Positions 9,008 to 18,369 of a stretch of 64,000 nucleotides of DNA are shown here, piece by piece. The stretch covers positions 62,001 to 126,000 of the forward strand of contig JAEWIZ010000022.1 in the NCBI GenBank assembly GCA_023386815.1, written 5' to 3'. A program made the position numbers and the translations under genes. The notes under the pieces are model-generated. The model saw only the letters and a program-made list of their open reading frames with translations, had not been told where the DNA came from and did no database searches. Within the stretch, counting starts at the first letter, position 1. Each line of letters starts with the position of its first letter. The DNA comes from Bacillota bacterium (GTDB lineage: Bacteria > Bacillota > Clostridia > Lachnospirales > Lachnospiraceae).

Positions 9008-9703
9008 TTAGAACAACCCCTGTTCCTTTAAGCTGATATATCTATTATCACCAATAATAATATGATCCATAAGCTGGACACCAATTAAATTTCCAGCCTC
9101 CCAAAGCTTTTTCGTTACTCTGATATCCTCGGCACTGGGTGTTGGGTCTCCACTGGGATGATTATGAAGAATAATAATATTGACTGCCTCATACTTTATG
9201 GCATTCACATAGATCTCCCTGGTAGGCATAAGTGAAGTATTGATTGTCCCCTCTGATACTGTGAGGTCTTTGATCAACCTGTTTTTAGAATCCAGTATAA
9301 GTAATTTAACGATCTCTCTGGTTAAATGCCTCATATCCTGCATGTAATAATCTGCGACACTCTGCGGTGTAATTAATTTCAGACTATCCTCCTGCAGCTG
9401 TTTAGACATACGCCTTGTGATTTCTGTCAGGCATTGAAGTTCGATTGCTTTTACCCTACCTACACCCTTTATCTTAGTTAATTCCTTTAAGGTTAAGTAG
9501 TTCAACCCCTTTAAACCAGGGTAGGCAGTTGAATAATTTAATATATTCACTGCCAGATCAATTACTCTTTGACTTTTTGATCCTGTCCGAAGAATGACTG
9601 CTAAAAGCTCAGCATCCGATAAAGAACCCACTCCAGCCCTTTCACATTTCTCATAAGGTCGTTCGGACACAGGTAATTCCTTGACTGTTAAATAGCGATC
9701 CAT
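9008..9703 (-). CDS. radC: RadC/YsxA family JAB1/MPN-domain protein
   Basis: Member of the RadC family, historically called a DNA repair protein, though its biochemical role is unsettled. The 231 residues have an N-terminal UPF0758 helix-hairpin-helix part (LTKIKGVGRVKAIEL, about 75-89) and a C-terminal JAMM metalloprotease-like site HNHPSGDPTPSAED with His180, His182 and Asp193. The start chosen is the ATG at 9703 because GGAGG lies 7 bases before it; an upstream in-frame ATG at 9754 has no such site. RadC next to mreB is a conserved Firmicute arrangement. Confidence 0.95.
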   Translation of the reverse strand: MDRYLTVKELPVSERPYEKCERAGVGSLSDAELLAVILRTGSKSQRVIDLAVNILNYSTAYPGLKGLNYLTLKELTKIKGVGRVKAIELQCLTEITRRMSKQLQEDSLKLITPQSVADYYMQDMRHLTREIVKLLILDSKNRLIKDLTVSEGTINTSLMPTREIYVNAIKYEAVNIIILHNHPSGDPTPSAEDIRVTKKLWEAGNLIGVQLMDHIIIGDNRYISLKEQGLF

Positions 9704-9798
9704 ATATTTGCCTCCTGCTTCACCTCTCTCCAGGGAATCAACCGGCAAAACCAAAAGCAGGCAATGTTTAGAATCGCGGCTTTTGGTTATTAACTAAT

Positions 9799-10086
9799 TT
9801 AGATTTTACGGTAAATAAAGACTGCTGCTATTGCACCAACAATACTTCCAACGGTTATCTTAATACGAATGCCGAAGCTAATCACCAGGACATCCAGGAG
9901 ATTCAGGGTAACAACACTGCTATTCTTCCCATCTCCTAAAGAAAAGTTAAAACCGTAATTGAGCCAGTTTAGGAATTCAACACTCTTTGTCAGGTAACCA
10001 AGAAAACTGCCAAGGACAATGCCAAGTAAGATAAATAGAAATAATGTCCACCCATTTTTACTCATTACTCTTGCTGTTCTGGCCAT
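9799..10086 (-). CDS. DUF4321 small membrane protein
   Basis: The 95-residue protein matches the DUF4321 pattern: an N-terminal membrane span (GWTLFLFILLGIVLGSFLGYL), a central polar stretch, and a C-terminal hydrophobic segment (ITVGSIVGAIAAVFIYRKI) with conserved glycines. No activity is known. The ATG at 10086 has GGAGG 9 bases upstream; an overlapping TTG at 10089 has slightly better spacing. It is encoded just upstream of radC and mreB, as in other Clostridia. Confidence 0.85.
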   Translation of the reverse strand: MARTARVMSKNGWTLFLFILLGIVLGSFLGYLTKSVEFLNWLNYGFNFSLGDGKNSSVVTLNLLDVLVISFGIRIKITVGSIVGAIAAVFIYRKI

Positions 10087-10240
10087 CAAAGTTTACCTCC
10101 ATTTGTAATAATCCCTTTTTATTTCCATCCATAATCAAGTTACATTTTATCACAAGAACATGAATTTGTATACGTAAAACTGATTTTTATTCCATAGGAA
10201 AAACCGCCCTGGCTTATGAAAAGGCATTTTCAATAGACAA

Positions 10241-10265
10241 AAGGAATCAGCAAGCCGATTCCCTT
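10241..10265 (-). terminator. Terminator after the methionine gamma-lyase family gene
   Basis: On the minus strand AAGGGAATC-GGCTTGCT-GATTCCTT followed by TTG lies 9 bases after the stop codon. The core GAATCAGC-AA-GC(T/C)GATTC recurs at 35208-35223 and 61349-61368, so it is one member of a small dispersed palindrome family. Confidence 0.75.
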
Positions 10266-10273
10266 GTTACTCT

Positions 10274-11563
10274 TTAAGTTTGCACAAGCCCCTCTTCAAA
10301 GAGCTTTTGAAGAGACATTAGAATACCAAATTTGGCATGATACCAGGTAAGCCCACCTTGGAAGAACACGGTATATGGGGGCTTTATGGGGGCATCAGCG
10401 GATAACTCAATGGAGGAGCCTTGTACAAAGGCACCTGCGGCCATAATTACATCACATTGATAACCTGGCATCGCCCAAGGTTCAGGAACTACATAGCTGT
10501 CTACCGGCGCTGCGGCTTGAATTCCTTTACAAAAAGCAATCACTGCCTCCGGGGAATTCAAGGTAAGAGCCTGTATAATATCGTAGCGTTCTTCCAGGGA
10601 GTTTGGCAGAACCTGATAGCCTAACCCTTCATAAATATTCGCTGCATAAATAGCTCCTTTTAGAGCACCTGCTACCACCGTTGGCGCCAGAAAGAGCCCT
10701 TGGAACAGGGAAGCGATAATACCTAAGGTTGCTCCTACTTCTTTTCCCAGTCCCGGAGCGGTCAGACGATAAGCCGCATTTTCTACATACTCTGTTTTAC
10801 CAACAATGTATCCTCCGATGGGGGCAAGCCCGCCGCCTGGATTTTTAATTAGTGAACCCACGCATAAATCCGCTCCAACCTCAGTGGGTTCCGTGATCTC
10901 AACAAACTCGCCGTAGCAATTGTCCACCATACAGATCATATCCGGCTTTTGAGCCTTTAGGAATTTAATTAGCTCCCCGATCCGTTCTACCGACAGGGTT
11001 GGACGGCTGGCATAACCTTTGGAACGCTGAATCGTTGCGAGCTTTGTATTAGGTTTAATTGCAGCCTTTATCCCATCCCAGTCAAAACCACCATCGGGCA
11101 ATAGATCCACTTGTGAATACGAAATTCCGAACTCTGCTAAAGAACCCTTTGTGGGAGTAATGCCGATAACACCTTCCAAGGTATCATAGGGTTTTCCAAC
11201 CGGAGAAAGAATCTCATCTCCGGGACGTAAATTACCTGATAAAGCTACTGTAAGTGCGTGGGTACCGCTAATAAGCTGGGGACGTACCAAAGCATCCTCA
11301 GCTTTAAAGACTGCGGCATAGACACTTTCTAAGGTATCACGTCCCATATCATTATAGCCGTAGCCGGTGGTGGCCGCAAAGTGTATATCACTTAGACGGT
11401 TATCCTGCATAGCCTTTAATACCTTCATTTGATTAAATTCTGCTACTTCATCAATCTTTTGGAATCGTAGCTGTAGTTTTTGTTCTATCTCAGTACCATA
11501 TGATATAACCTTAGGATCTAATCCTAAGGATTGATAGGCTTGATTCATCGCTGTATTATCCAA
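10274..11563 (-). CDS. PLP-dependent methionine gamma-lyase family protein (YnbB type)
   Basis: Fold-type I PLP enzyme of the Cys/Met metabolism group, sometimes labelled aluminium-resistance protein; the true substrate is not established. It is about 429 residues long, with the internal-aldimine lysine in SLIKNPGGG (about Lys240) and a DNCYGEF cofactor motif (Asp214). The start is taken as TTG at 11563, which has GGAGG 10 bases upstream; the next ATG (11548) is 25 bases from that site, and the ribosome site itself lies inside any longer reading. It follows miaA, as ynbB does in Bacillus, but no hfq lies between them. Confidence 0.87.
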   Translation of the reverse strand: MDNTAMNQAYQSLGLDPKVISYGTEIEQKLQLRFQKIDEVAEFNQMKVLKAMQDNRLSDIHFAATTGYGYNDMGRDTLESVYAAVFKAEDALVRPQLISGTHALTVALSGNLRPGDEILSPVGKPYDTLEGVIGITPTKGSLAEFGISYSQVDLLPDGGFDWDGIKAAIKPNTKLATIQRSKGYASRPTLSVERIGELIKFLKAQKPDMICMVDNCYGEFVEITEPTEVGADLCVGSLIKNPGGGLAPIGGYIVGKTEYVENAAYRLTAPGLGKEVGATLGIIASLFQGLFLAPTVVAGALKGAIYAANIYEGLGYQVLPNSLEERYDIIQALTLNSPEAVIAFCKGIQAAAPVDSYVVPEPWAMPGYQCDVIMAAGAFVQGSSIELSADAPIKPPYTVFFQGGLTWYHAKFGILMSLQKLFEEGLVQT

Positions 11564-11794
11564 TTTAGTTTTTCCTCCAAGCAACTGATTCAGTTACTCC
11601 TCTTTTCTTATAATTCATTGAAATTCTTTTCATAGCTATAGATTTCTAGATTTACTTAGAGCCATAAATTAATTCGTACAGTAGTTCAATCATATTGTTC
11701 CAGTCATTTAAATTTGTATTTTTATACATTCCTATAAATTAGTATTTTTAGTTTACATAACAATATTATGACTATCGATAAGTTGCTCGCAAGT

Positions 11795-12742
11795 TTAAGA
11801 AACAATTTCCTTTTCCTTTAATATCCTCAGCATTTCCTTTAAAAGGGCATCCTCTGAAGGAAACTGGTCCTTGTCCATCCAGGTCACATCCTTTTCCCTC
11901 TTGAACCAGGTCAATTGGCGCTTCGCAAAATGTCTCGTATCTCTTTTTAATATTTCTACTGCTTCCTCAAACGTATACTCCTTCTCTAGAAACGCTAGAA
12001 TTTCCTTGTATCCTAAGCCCTGCATGGAAACCAAGTCTCTGGTATAGCCCCTTGCAGCCAAACTCTTCACTTCTTCCACGAGGCCGTCTTGGATCATCTT
12101 ATCTACTCGGTAATTAATGGTTTCATATAATTTAGCACGATCCTTATTCAGCACAAAGTAACAAAAACAGTAAGGTGATTCTTTTTTTCTCTGTTCCTCA
12201 TTATGTTCTGATATTTTATCACCAGTCAGCTTCACATATTCTAATGCTCGAATGACCTTTTTACTGTTGTTTGGATGAATGGATGCTGCACTTTCCGGAT
12301 CCACCAAAAGGAGCAACTCATGTAAATACTCTGGTCCCTTCTCCTTGGCCAACTGTTCCAAAAAGCTTCGATAGGTATAGTCAGTTTCATTTTCAGTAAA
12401 GTCAATGTCATATAGAACTGCCTGGATATAGAAGCCGGTTCCCCCGACCAGAATAGGTATCTTGTTCCTGATATAAATTTCTTCCATATAGGTCTTTGCC
12501 AGTTGTTGAAACCGAACCACATTAAAGTCCTCATCTGGTTCAAATTCATCAATCAAATGATGGGGGATTCCATCCATTTCCTCTGGTTTGATTTTAGCAG
12601 TACCTATGTCCATCCGTTTATAGACCTGCATTGAATCGGCAGAGATAATCTCACCATTCACAGACTTTGCTAATGCAATGGATAAGGCTGTCTTTCCGAC
12701 TGAGGTAGGACCGGTTAATATGATTAGTGGCTTTTTTTCCAT
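11795..12742 (-). CDS. miaA: tRNA dimethylallyltransferase
   Basis: Transfers a dimethylallyl group to N6 of A37 in tRNAs reading codons that start with U. The 315 residues carry the P-loop GPTSVGKT at 11-18, the DSMQVYKRMDIGTAK motif, GGTGFYIQAVLYDIDF, and the C-terminal QLTWFKRE motif. The start chosen is the ATG at 12742 with GGAAGG 7 bases upstream; an upstream in-frame ATG would overlap mutL. It is the last gene of the repair operon that begins at 20067, 16 bases after mutL. Confidence 0.96.
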   Translation of the reverse strand: MEKKPLIILTGPTSVGKTALSIALAKSVNGEIISADSMQVYKRMDIGTAKIKPEEMDGIPHHLIDEFEPDEDFNVVRFQQLAKTYMEEIYIRNKIPILVGGTGFYIQAVLYDIDFTENETDYTYRSFLEQLAKEKGPEYLHELLLLVDPESAASIHPNNSKKVIRALEYVKLTGDKISEHNEEQRKKESPYCFCYFVLNKDRAKLYETINYRVDKMIQDGLVEEVKSLAARGYTRDLVSMQGLGYKEILAFLEKEYTFEEAVEILKRDTRHFAKRQLTWFKREKDVTWMDKDQFPSEDALLKEMLRILKEKEIVS

Positions 12743-12758
12743 GTGCATTCCTTCCAAA

Positions 12759-14915
12759 CTATAAGATTCTTTTAAATTTGCGTTCCAATTCATATTGACT
12801 CATCGATACGATAACGGGCCGTCCATGTGGGCAATGATATGGATTCTCTAACATTAACAGCTCCTTAATTAAGGCCGTGGCCTCTTCAAAAGAAAAGGCA
12901 TGATTTGCCTTGACAGCTGCTTTACAGGAAAGGGAAGCTGCCTTTTCTAAAATGGATACGGTTGTGAGGGAGCCTCCAGCATTCTCATCTGCCAGGGCAT
13001 CAATAAACTCTAAAAGGAGCTCTTTTTCTGATAAACTGTATAAATCAGCAGGCACAGCCCGTACAGAATATTCCTTACCTCCAAAGTGTTCGAATTCATA
13101 GCCTAGACTATTCAGCACCGCTTCCTGTTTATGCAAAATCTCCTGTTCTTTTAAAGTAAGGGATAGAACAATCGGCGGAAGCAACTGCTGGGAGGAGAAG
13201 TTTTTTTCCTTTGAAGCCTTCATCAGTTTTTCGTACAAGACTTTTTCATGTGCGGCATGCTGGTCGATGATGTATAATTCTTTTTTATATTCTACCAGCC
13301 AGTAGGTGGAGAATACCTGGCCTATGATACGATGTTCCTCAAAGGCCTTCTTTGATAAAAAGGGAGCTTCTTCCATACTCTCTTCAGAAAAAAGTTTCAT
13401 CTGCTCCGTATACCCGGGAGTTGTATCTGCTACCTCTGAGCTTTTGTTCGCAGTGTTAAGTGGGGGACCAGTTGTAACGTCAGTCTTATTAACGATCGTA
13501 GCATCCGGATCGTTTACGCCTCCAGCCTTAAACTCATAATCATTCATAGATTTAGACGAATTATACCCTAAAACTTCCTTCTCGTTATTTTTCAAGGGTT
13601 CAAAGTTGCTTTTCTTCATGGAATCTGAAGCTTCCTTGCCTTCATTTGACAAATCCGTTGCCTTCGGTGCGAAGGATCGATTTATCCCTTGGCTACCAGT
13701 AAGTGTCTCAGATAGCGGACTAGAGGAATGAATAAGAGGCTTCGTTGCCGTGATATAATCCGTAGGTTTTTCAGCTACCCTTGAAGGAACATATGTCTTG
13801 TCCTTTGAGCCAGAGTAAGGGAAAGAAGAAGCGTTTCGTCTATTTTGTTCAAAGGGTTCCGGCATCCCAGTCATGGCCTGCTTCTTTTCTTGTGGCTCTT
13901 GTGTCAGTGTAACCTTAGGGATCATCTCTATTCCCAATAAGGCATTTCGTATCAGATGATAGGTCAGCTGATACATATCCTCCCCGTTATCAAGCCGTAT
14001 CTCCATTTTTTGAGGATGAACGTTTACATCAATCAAAGCAGGGTCAATTGCAAAATAGATGGAGGTAAAAGGATACTTATGCTGCATAAGAAAAGGCTTA
14101 TAGGCTTCTTCAATTGCCCTGGTTATAATATTACTTTTAATATATCTTCCATTAATAAAATAATTCTCAAAGTTACGATTACCGCGATTAATAACCGGCT
14201 TACCGATGAAACCAGTTACCTTAACGGTTTCGGTATTAAGTTCAACAGGAATCAGTTCCTTTGAAATATCCCTGCCATAAATACTGTATAAAATATCCCG
14301 AGTACTGTTATTGCCCGAGGACTGAAGCTTTACCTGATTGTTAACAATGAATTTAAAAGATACATTCGGATGAGAGACAATCAGACGTTCCATCAAATCA
14401 CTGATGTAATTAGCCTCAGTCATCGCGGACTTCAAAAACTTCCTACGAGCTGGGGTATTAAAGAAAATATTTCGTACTATAATTGTAGTACCTGTTGGCG
14501 AGCCGATTTCTTCAAAGGCCTTCTCTTCCCCGCCTTCAATGATATAACGAAATCCGTTCAGGGCTGTCGGTGTTTTTGTAATTAACTCCACCTGTGCTAC
14601 CGAAGCGATACTGGATAAAGCCTCACCACGAAAGCCCAGACTGGTGACACTGAGTAAATCCTCAGCAGAACGGATCTTGCTGGTTGCATGGCGAAGAAAC
14701 GCTAAGGGAACATCCTCCTTAGCGATTCCGGAACCATTATCCGTAATTCGTATAAAACTCAAACCGCCCTCTTTGATCTCAGCAGTAATTGCGGTAGCTC
14801 CGGCATCCATTGCATTTTCAATAAGCTCTTTGACTACTGCGCTTGGGCGTTCCACTACTTCGCCCGCAGCTATCTGATTGATTGTAGATTCATCAAGTAC
14901 ATGAATAAGTGACAT
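12759..14915 (-). CDS. mutL: DNA mismatch repair endonuclease MutL
   Basis: Mismatch repair protein that links MutS to strand nicking and excision. The 718 residues comprise a GHKL ATPase (about 1-330) with GEVVERPSAVVKELIENAMDAG, DNGSG and FRGEALSS, a Ser/Thr-rich linker (about 335-525), and a C-terminal dimerisation/endonuclease domain with the metal motif DQHAAHEKVLYE and CPHGRP. Presence of DQHA(X)2E(X)4E fits a nicking MutL, as expected where MutH is absent. Good ribosome site GGAGGTAGCTT before ATG 14915. It starts 52 bases after mutS. Confidence 0.97.
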   Translation of the reverse strand: MSLIHVLDESTINQIAAGEVVERPSAVVKELIENAMDAGATAITAEIKEGGLSFIRITDNGSGIAKEDVPLAFLRHATSKIRSAEDLLSVTSLGFRGEALSSIASVAQVELITKTPTALNGFRYIIEGGEEKAFEEIGSPTGTTIIVRNIFFNTPARRKFLKSAMTEANYISDLMERLIVSHPNVSFKFIVNNQVKLQSSGNNSTRDILYSIYGRDISKELIPVELNTETVKVTGFIGKPVINRGNRNFENYFINGRYIKSNIITRAIEEAYKPFLMQHKYPFTSIYFAIDPALIDVNVHPQKMEIRLDNGEDMYQLTYHLIRNALLGIEMIPKVTLTQEPQEKKQAMTGMPEPFEQNRRNASSFPYSGSKDKTYVPSRVAEKPTDYITATKPLIHSSSPLSETLTGSQGINRSFAPKATDLSNEGKEASDSMKKSNFEPLKNNEKEVLGYNSSKSMNDYEFKAGGVNDPDATIVNKTDVTTGPPLNTANKSSEVADTTPGYTEQMKLFSEESMEEAPFLSKKAFEEHRIIGQVFSTYWLVEYKKELYIIDQHAAHEKVLYEKLMKASKEKNFSSQQLLPPIVLSLTLKEQEILHKQEAVLNSLGYEFEHFGGKEYSVRAVPADLYSLSEKELLLEFIDALADENAGGSLTTVSILEKAASLSCKAAVKANHAFSFEEATALIKELLMLENPYHCPHGRPVIVSMSQYELERKFKRIL

Positions 14916-14967
14916 AAGCTACCTCCGTAAGCCTTATGGCGATATAATAAACAACATAAGGATAAAC

Positions 14968-17682
14968 TTAGATTCGATCCTTGATTTTTCGTTGCAGATG
15001 ATACAATTTATTCATTGCATCAATGGGTGTTAGTCTTGCAATATCCAAATCCCGCAGTTCTGTGATGATATCGTCGTTACCGGACATGGAGAATAGTGAA
15101 ATCTGGCTAGTATCCTTCGCTCTCTTAGATTTCTTGGAATTTTGTGCTGACGATTCCATTGTTTCTTGGAGTATATCAAAGGAGAATTCCTCCTGAACGA
15201 AATCACTTTGCAGTGAAGGCTCCTCTGGATGAGAAAGATTCTTAGTCTTTAAGGCCAAATCATTTCCTGTAAGTTCTACAACAATTTCACTGGCACGTTT
15301 TAGTACACTATTTGGAACACCCGCAAGTTTTGCAACCTGAATCCCGTAACTCTTATCTGCACCGCCTTTTACAATCTTGCGCAGGAACACGATATCCTCT
15401 CCCTGCTCCTTGACGGCTATGCAATAATTATTAACACCCTCCAGACGGCCTTCCAGCTCTGTTAGCTCATGATAATGGGTGGCAAATAAGGTTTTAGCAC
15501 CAAGAATCTGAGCATTGCTGATGTGTTCTACCACGGCCCAGGCGATACTAAGACCATCAAAGGTACTGGTACCACGCCCGATCTCATCAAGGATTAATAA
15601 GCTATTCTTCGTCGCGTTACGAAGAATGTTAGCAACCTCAGTCATTTCTACCATAAAGGTACTCTGTCCGCTGGCCAGGTCGTCCGAAGCACCTACACGG
15701 GTAAAGATTCGATCCACAATACCGATTTTTGCACTGTCTGCAGGTACAAAGCTTCCGATTTGAGCAAGTAATACAATTAATGCGGTCTGTCTCATATAGG
15801 TAGACTTACCCGCCATATTTGGTCCTGTAATAATGGAAACACGATCCTGCTTATTATCCAGCAAGGTGTCATTTGCTACGAACATGTCGTGGGAAATCAT
15901 ACATTCCACCACAGGGTGACGACCGTTTTTAATATGAAGGGTACCATTTGTATTCATGCTTGGCTGTACATAATTATTCTGCTCAGCCACCAGCGCTAAG
16001 GATGCAAATACATCAATTTTTGCAATTGCCTTAGCAGTCTGCTGAATTCGTTTCACCTCTAAGGAAATTCGATCACGAAGCTCGCTAAACAAATCATATT
16101 CCAAGGAAAAAAGTTTGTCTTCTGCTCCAAGGATAATATCTTCTAATTCCTTTAACTCCTGGGTGGTATAACGCTCCGCATTGGCAAGGGTCTGCTTGCG
16201 TATCCAGTTTTGAGGTACCAAGTTCTGATAGGAATTTGTAACCTCTAAGTAATAACCAAAGACACGATTATAGCGAATACGCAGGTTCTTGATACCCGTT
16301 GCCTCACGTTCTTTTGTTTCCAGATCCATGAGCCAATCCTTGCCCTCCGTCTTCGCCTTTCGCAAGCGGTCAACTTCTTCGTTATAACCTTCTTTAATAA
16401 TTCCACCTTCCTTTACATTCAAAGGAGGCTCCTCAGTAATGGCATCCGTGATTAAGGAAGCGATGTCCTCTAAGGGATCTAACTGTTCATAGATTTCTTT
16501 TAGCAGTTTTGCATCAAAATCCTTCATTAAGAATTTGATATGGGGCAGCATGGATAAAGAGGAGCTAAAAGCCACCAAGTCTCTTGGATTCGCACTTTTA
16601 TAACTGATCTTACTCATAAGCCGCTCCAGATCATAGATGGGATTTAAATATTCCCGAATCTCTTCTCTGGAAATCATATGATCCTTCAAGCCTGCAACGC
16701 TGTCATGGCGCTCCTTGATCATCTCAAAGTCAATTAGGGGTTGTTCAATATAACTACGAAGTAATCTGGCGCCCATAGCCGTTTTTGTTTTATCTAATAC
16801 CCAAAGAAGGGAGCCCTTCTTCGTCTTCTCACGAATTGTCTCTGTAAGCTCTAAATTACGCACCGTAGAGCTATCCAGCAGCATAAATTTTTCATAGGTA
16901 TAAGGGGATAGCTTGGTAATATGGGACAAGGAATTCTTCTGTGTTTCTCTTAAAAACTGCATAATACAGCCGGCTGCGATCACACCGATGGTATAATCCT
17001 TTAAGCCAAGTCCATCCACGGTTCCAACATTAAAGTGCTCCTTTAAAGCTCTTACACATAATTCATCATCAAAATACCAGGGCTCTAAGGGCGATAAGGC
17101 CAGATTTCCAATATTTTTGATTGCTTCGATATTGATACCGGAAACAAAAAAAGTATCATTACAGATTATTTCAGAAGGCGACCATTTATAGATTTCGTCC
17201 ACTAGCTTACGTTCACTATCAACCTCAGTAACATAGTAATCTCCTGTAGTGATATCTACAATAGAGATTCCATAAGCATTTGTGGTATGTACAACTGACA
17301 TCAGGTAATTATTCTTTGTTTCATCCAAGACCTGTGTATTTAAATTGGTACCCGGTGTTACGATCCGGACAACCTCTCTTTTTACAATTCCTTTTGACGC
17401 CTTTGGATCCTCCACCTGCTCACAGATGGCAACCCGGTAACCACGGCTGACTAATTTACTTAAATAGTTGTCTACCGCATGATGAGGAATACCACACATG
17501 GGAGCACGATCCTCTTGTCCAACATTTTTTCCGGTTAAAACAATCTCTAACTCCTTTGAGCAGATCGTAGCATCCTCATAGAACATTTCATAGAAATCAC
17601 CTAAACGGTAGAATAAGATACAGTCCTTATATTGCTCTTTAATCTGCATATATTGCTGCATCAGGGGTGTTAATTGAGCCAT
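14968..17682 (-). CDS. mutS: DNA mismatch recognition protein MutS
   Basis: Mismatch-binding ATPase. The protein has 904 residues with the mismatch-contacting F-x-E motif in RLGDFYEMF (Phe30, Glu32), core and clamp domains, a C-terminal ATPase with Walker A GPNMAGKST, Walker B region LLILDEIGRGTSTFDG and the H-loop ATHYHELTELE, and a C-terminal dimerisation tail. The start is the ATG at 17682 (MAQLTPLMQQY) with AGGAAAGGA 8 bases before it; a longer open frame to 17868 encodes no MutS-like sequence. It follows rnhA after a 197-base spacer that contains an inverted repeat. Confidence 0.97.
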   Translation of the reverse strand: MAQLTPLMQQYMQIKEQYKDCILFYRLGDFYEMFYEDATICSKELEIVLTGKNVGQEDRAPMCGIPHHAVDNYLSKLVSRGYRVAICEQVEDPKASKGIVKREVVRIVTPGTNLNTQVLDETKNNYLMSVVHTTNAYGISIVDITTGDYYVTEVDSERKLVDEIYKWSPSEIICNDTFFVSGINIEAIKNIGNLALSPLEPWYFDDELCVRALKEHFNVGTVDGLGLKDYTIGVIAAGCIMQFLRETQKNSLSHITKLSPYTYEKFMLLDSSTVRNLELTETIREKTKKGSLLWVLDKTKTAMGARLLRSYIEQPLIDFEMIKERHDSVAGLKDHMISREEIREYLNPIYDLERLMSKISYKSANPRDLVAFSSSLSMLPHIKFLMKDFDAKLLKEIYEQLDPLEDIASLITDAITEEPPLNVKEGGIIKEGYNEEVDRLRKAKTEGKDWLMDLETKEREATGIKNLRIRYNRVFGYYLEVTNSYQNLVPQNWIRKQTLANAERYTTQELKELEDIILGAEDKLFSLEYDLFSELRDRISLEVKRIQQTAKAIAKIDVFASLALVAEQNNYVQPSMNTNGTLHIKNGRHPVVECMISHDMFVANDTLLDNKQDRVSIITGPNMAGKSTYMRQTALIVLLAQIGSFVPADSAKIGIVDRIFTRVGASDDLASGQSTFMVEMTEVANILRNATKNSLLILDEIGRGTSTFDGLSIAWAVVEHISNAQILGAKTLFATHYHELTELEGRLEGVNNYCIAVKEQGEDIVFLRKIVKGGADKSYGIQVAKLAGVPNSVLKRASEIVVELTGNDLALKTKNLSHPEEPSLQSDFVQEEFSFDILQETMESSAQNSKKSKRAKDTSQISLFSMSGNDDIITELRDLDIARLTPIDAMNKLYHLQRKIKDRI

Positions 17683-17794
17683 GGTGAAAATCCTTTCCTT
17701 TGTATTCATAATTAAAACCATTACAATTATACCATATCGATGATTGATTGCAATGGTTGATTCGAGTGCCAAATGCCTGATCCAGGCTAAGTAG

Positions 17795-17830
17795 ATGGAT
17801 ATGAGCGCATATATACGCACACATATCCAT
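17795..17830. repeat. Inverted repeat between rnhA and mutS
   Basis: ATGGATATG (17795-17803) and CATATCCAT (17822-17830) flank a smaller GCG/CGC pair, giving an interrupted hairpin inside the repair operon. No T run follows on the minus strand, so termination is not predicted; it may be a processing or stability element. Confidence 0.55.
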
Positions 17831-17879
17831 CCATACAGTGTAATTAAGGCTTTTAACAATCGAATCAATGGTTTAAGTT

Positions 17880-18353
17880 TTATAGAACGACATCCTCTGC
17901 CAAATTATCTCCGTCGGCAGCAGTTGTTGCAAGTACGTCACAACGTTCATTCATGGGGTGACCATTATGCCCTCTGACCCATTCAAAAGTCACATTATGG
18001 ATCTCCATTGCCTTAAGTAACCTCTTCCATAAATCCACATTCTTAACAGGTTCATTCTTCCCCCTCTTCCAACCTTTTTTGATCCAGCCCTCTAGCCAAT
18101 GCTCATTAAAAGCTTTCACAACATACTGGGAATCGGAATATAGAATTACATTACAGGGCTTTGTCAATGCCTCGAGCCCAACTATCGCGGCCATTAACTC
18201 CATACGATTGTTGGTGGTCTTTTTATAACCTCCACTGTATTCCCTTTCATGCTCTATTCCCCTGGGATCAACATATACAAGAATTGCGCCGTAACCTCCC
18301 GGTCCGTCCGGATTCCCCCTCGCTGCTCCATCTGTATATAATTTAACGTTCAT
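17880..18353 (-). CDS. rnhA: Ribonuclease HI
   Basis: Cleaves RNA of RNA-DNA hybrids. The 157 residues hold the family's acidic site: Asp8 in [18 protein letters not shown], Glu in NRMELMAAI, Asp in LYSDSQYVV, and the C-terminal [11 protein letters not shown]. The ATG at 18353 has GGAGG 6 bases upstream; an upstream in-frame start overlapping the preceding gene lacks this. It lies between a membrane MutS-like gene and mutS. The unrelated RNase HII gene rnhB is at 29870. Confidence 0.95.
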   Translation of the reverse strand: MNVKLYTDGAARGNPDGPGGYGAILVYVDPRGIEHEREYSGGYKKTTNNRMELMAAIVGLEALTKPCNVILYSDSQYVVKAFNEHWLEGWIKKGWKRGKNEPVKNVDLWKRLLKAMEIHNVTFEWVRGHNGHPMNERCDVLATTAADGDNLAEDVVL

Positions 18354-18369
18354 TATTGTCCTCCGTTCT

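Noticed and set aside
9704..9754. Longer RadC start
   Set aside because: The ribosome site GGAGG sits 7 bases before the ATG at 9703; the extension is not RadC-like.
11564..11794. Missing hfq between miaA and the YnbB-type gene
   Set aside because: No Hfq-like frame is present, but absence at this locus is common in Clostridia and the gene may lie elsewhere; not strong enough as a finding.
17683..17868. 62-residue N-terminal extension of MutS
   Set aside because: No MutS homology, no ribosome site at 17868, overlaps an inverted repeat; the ATG at 17682 is well supported.
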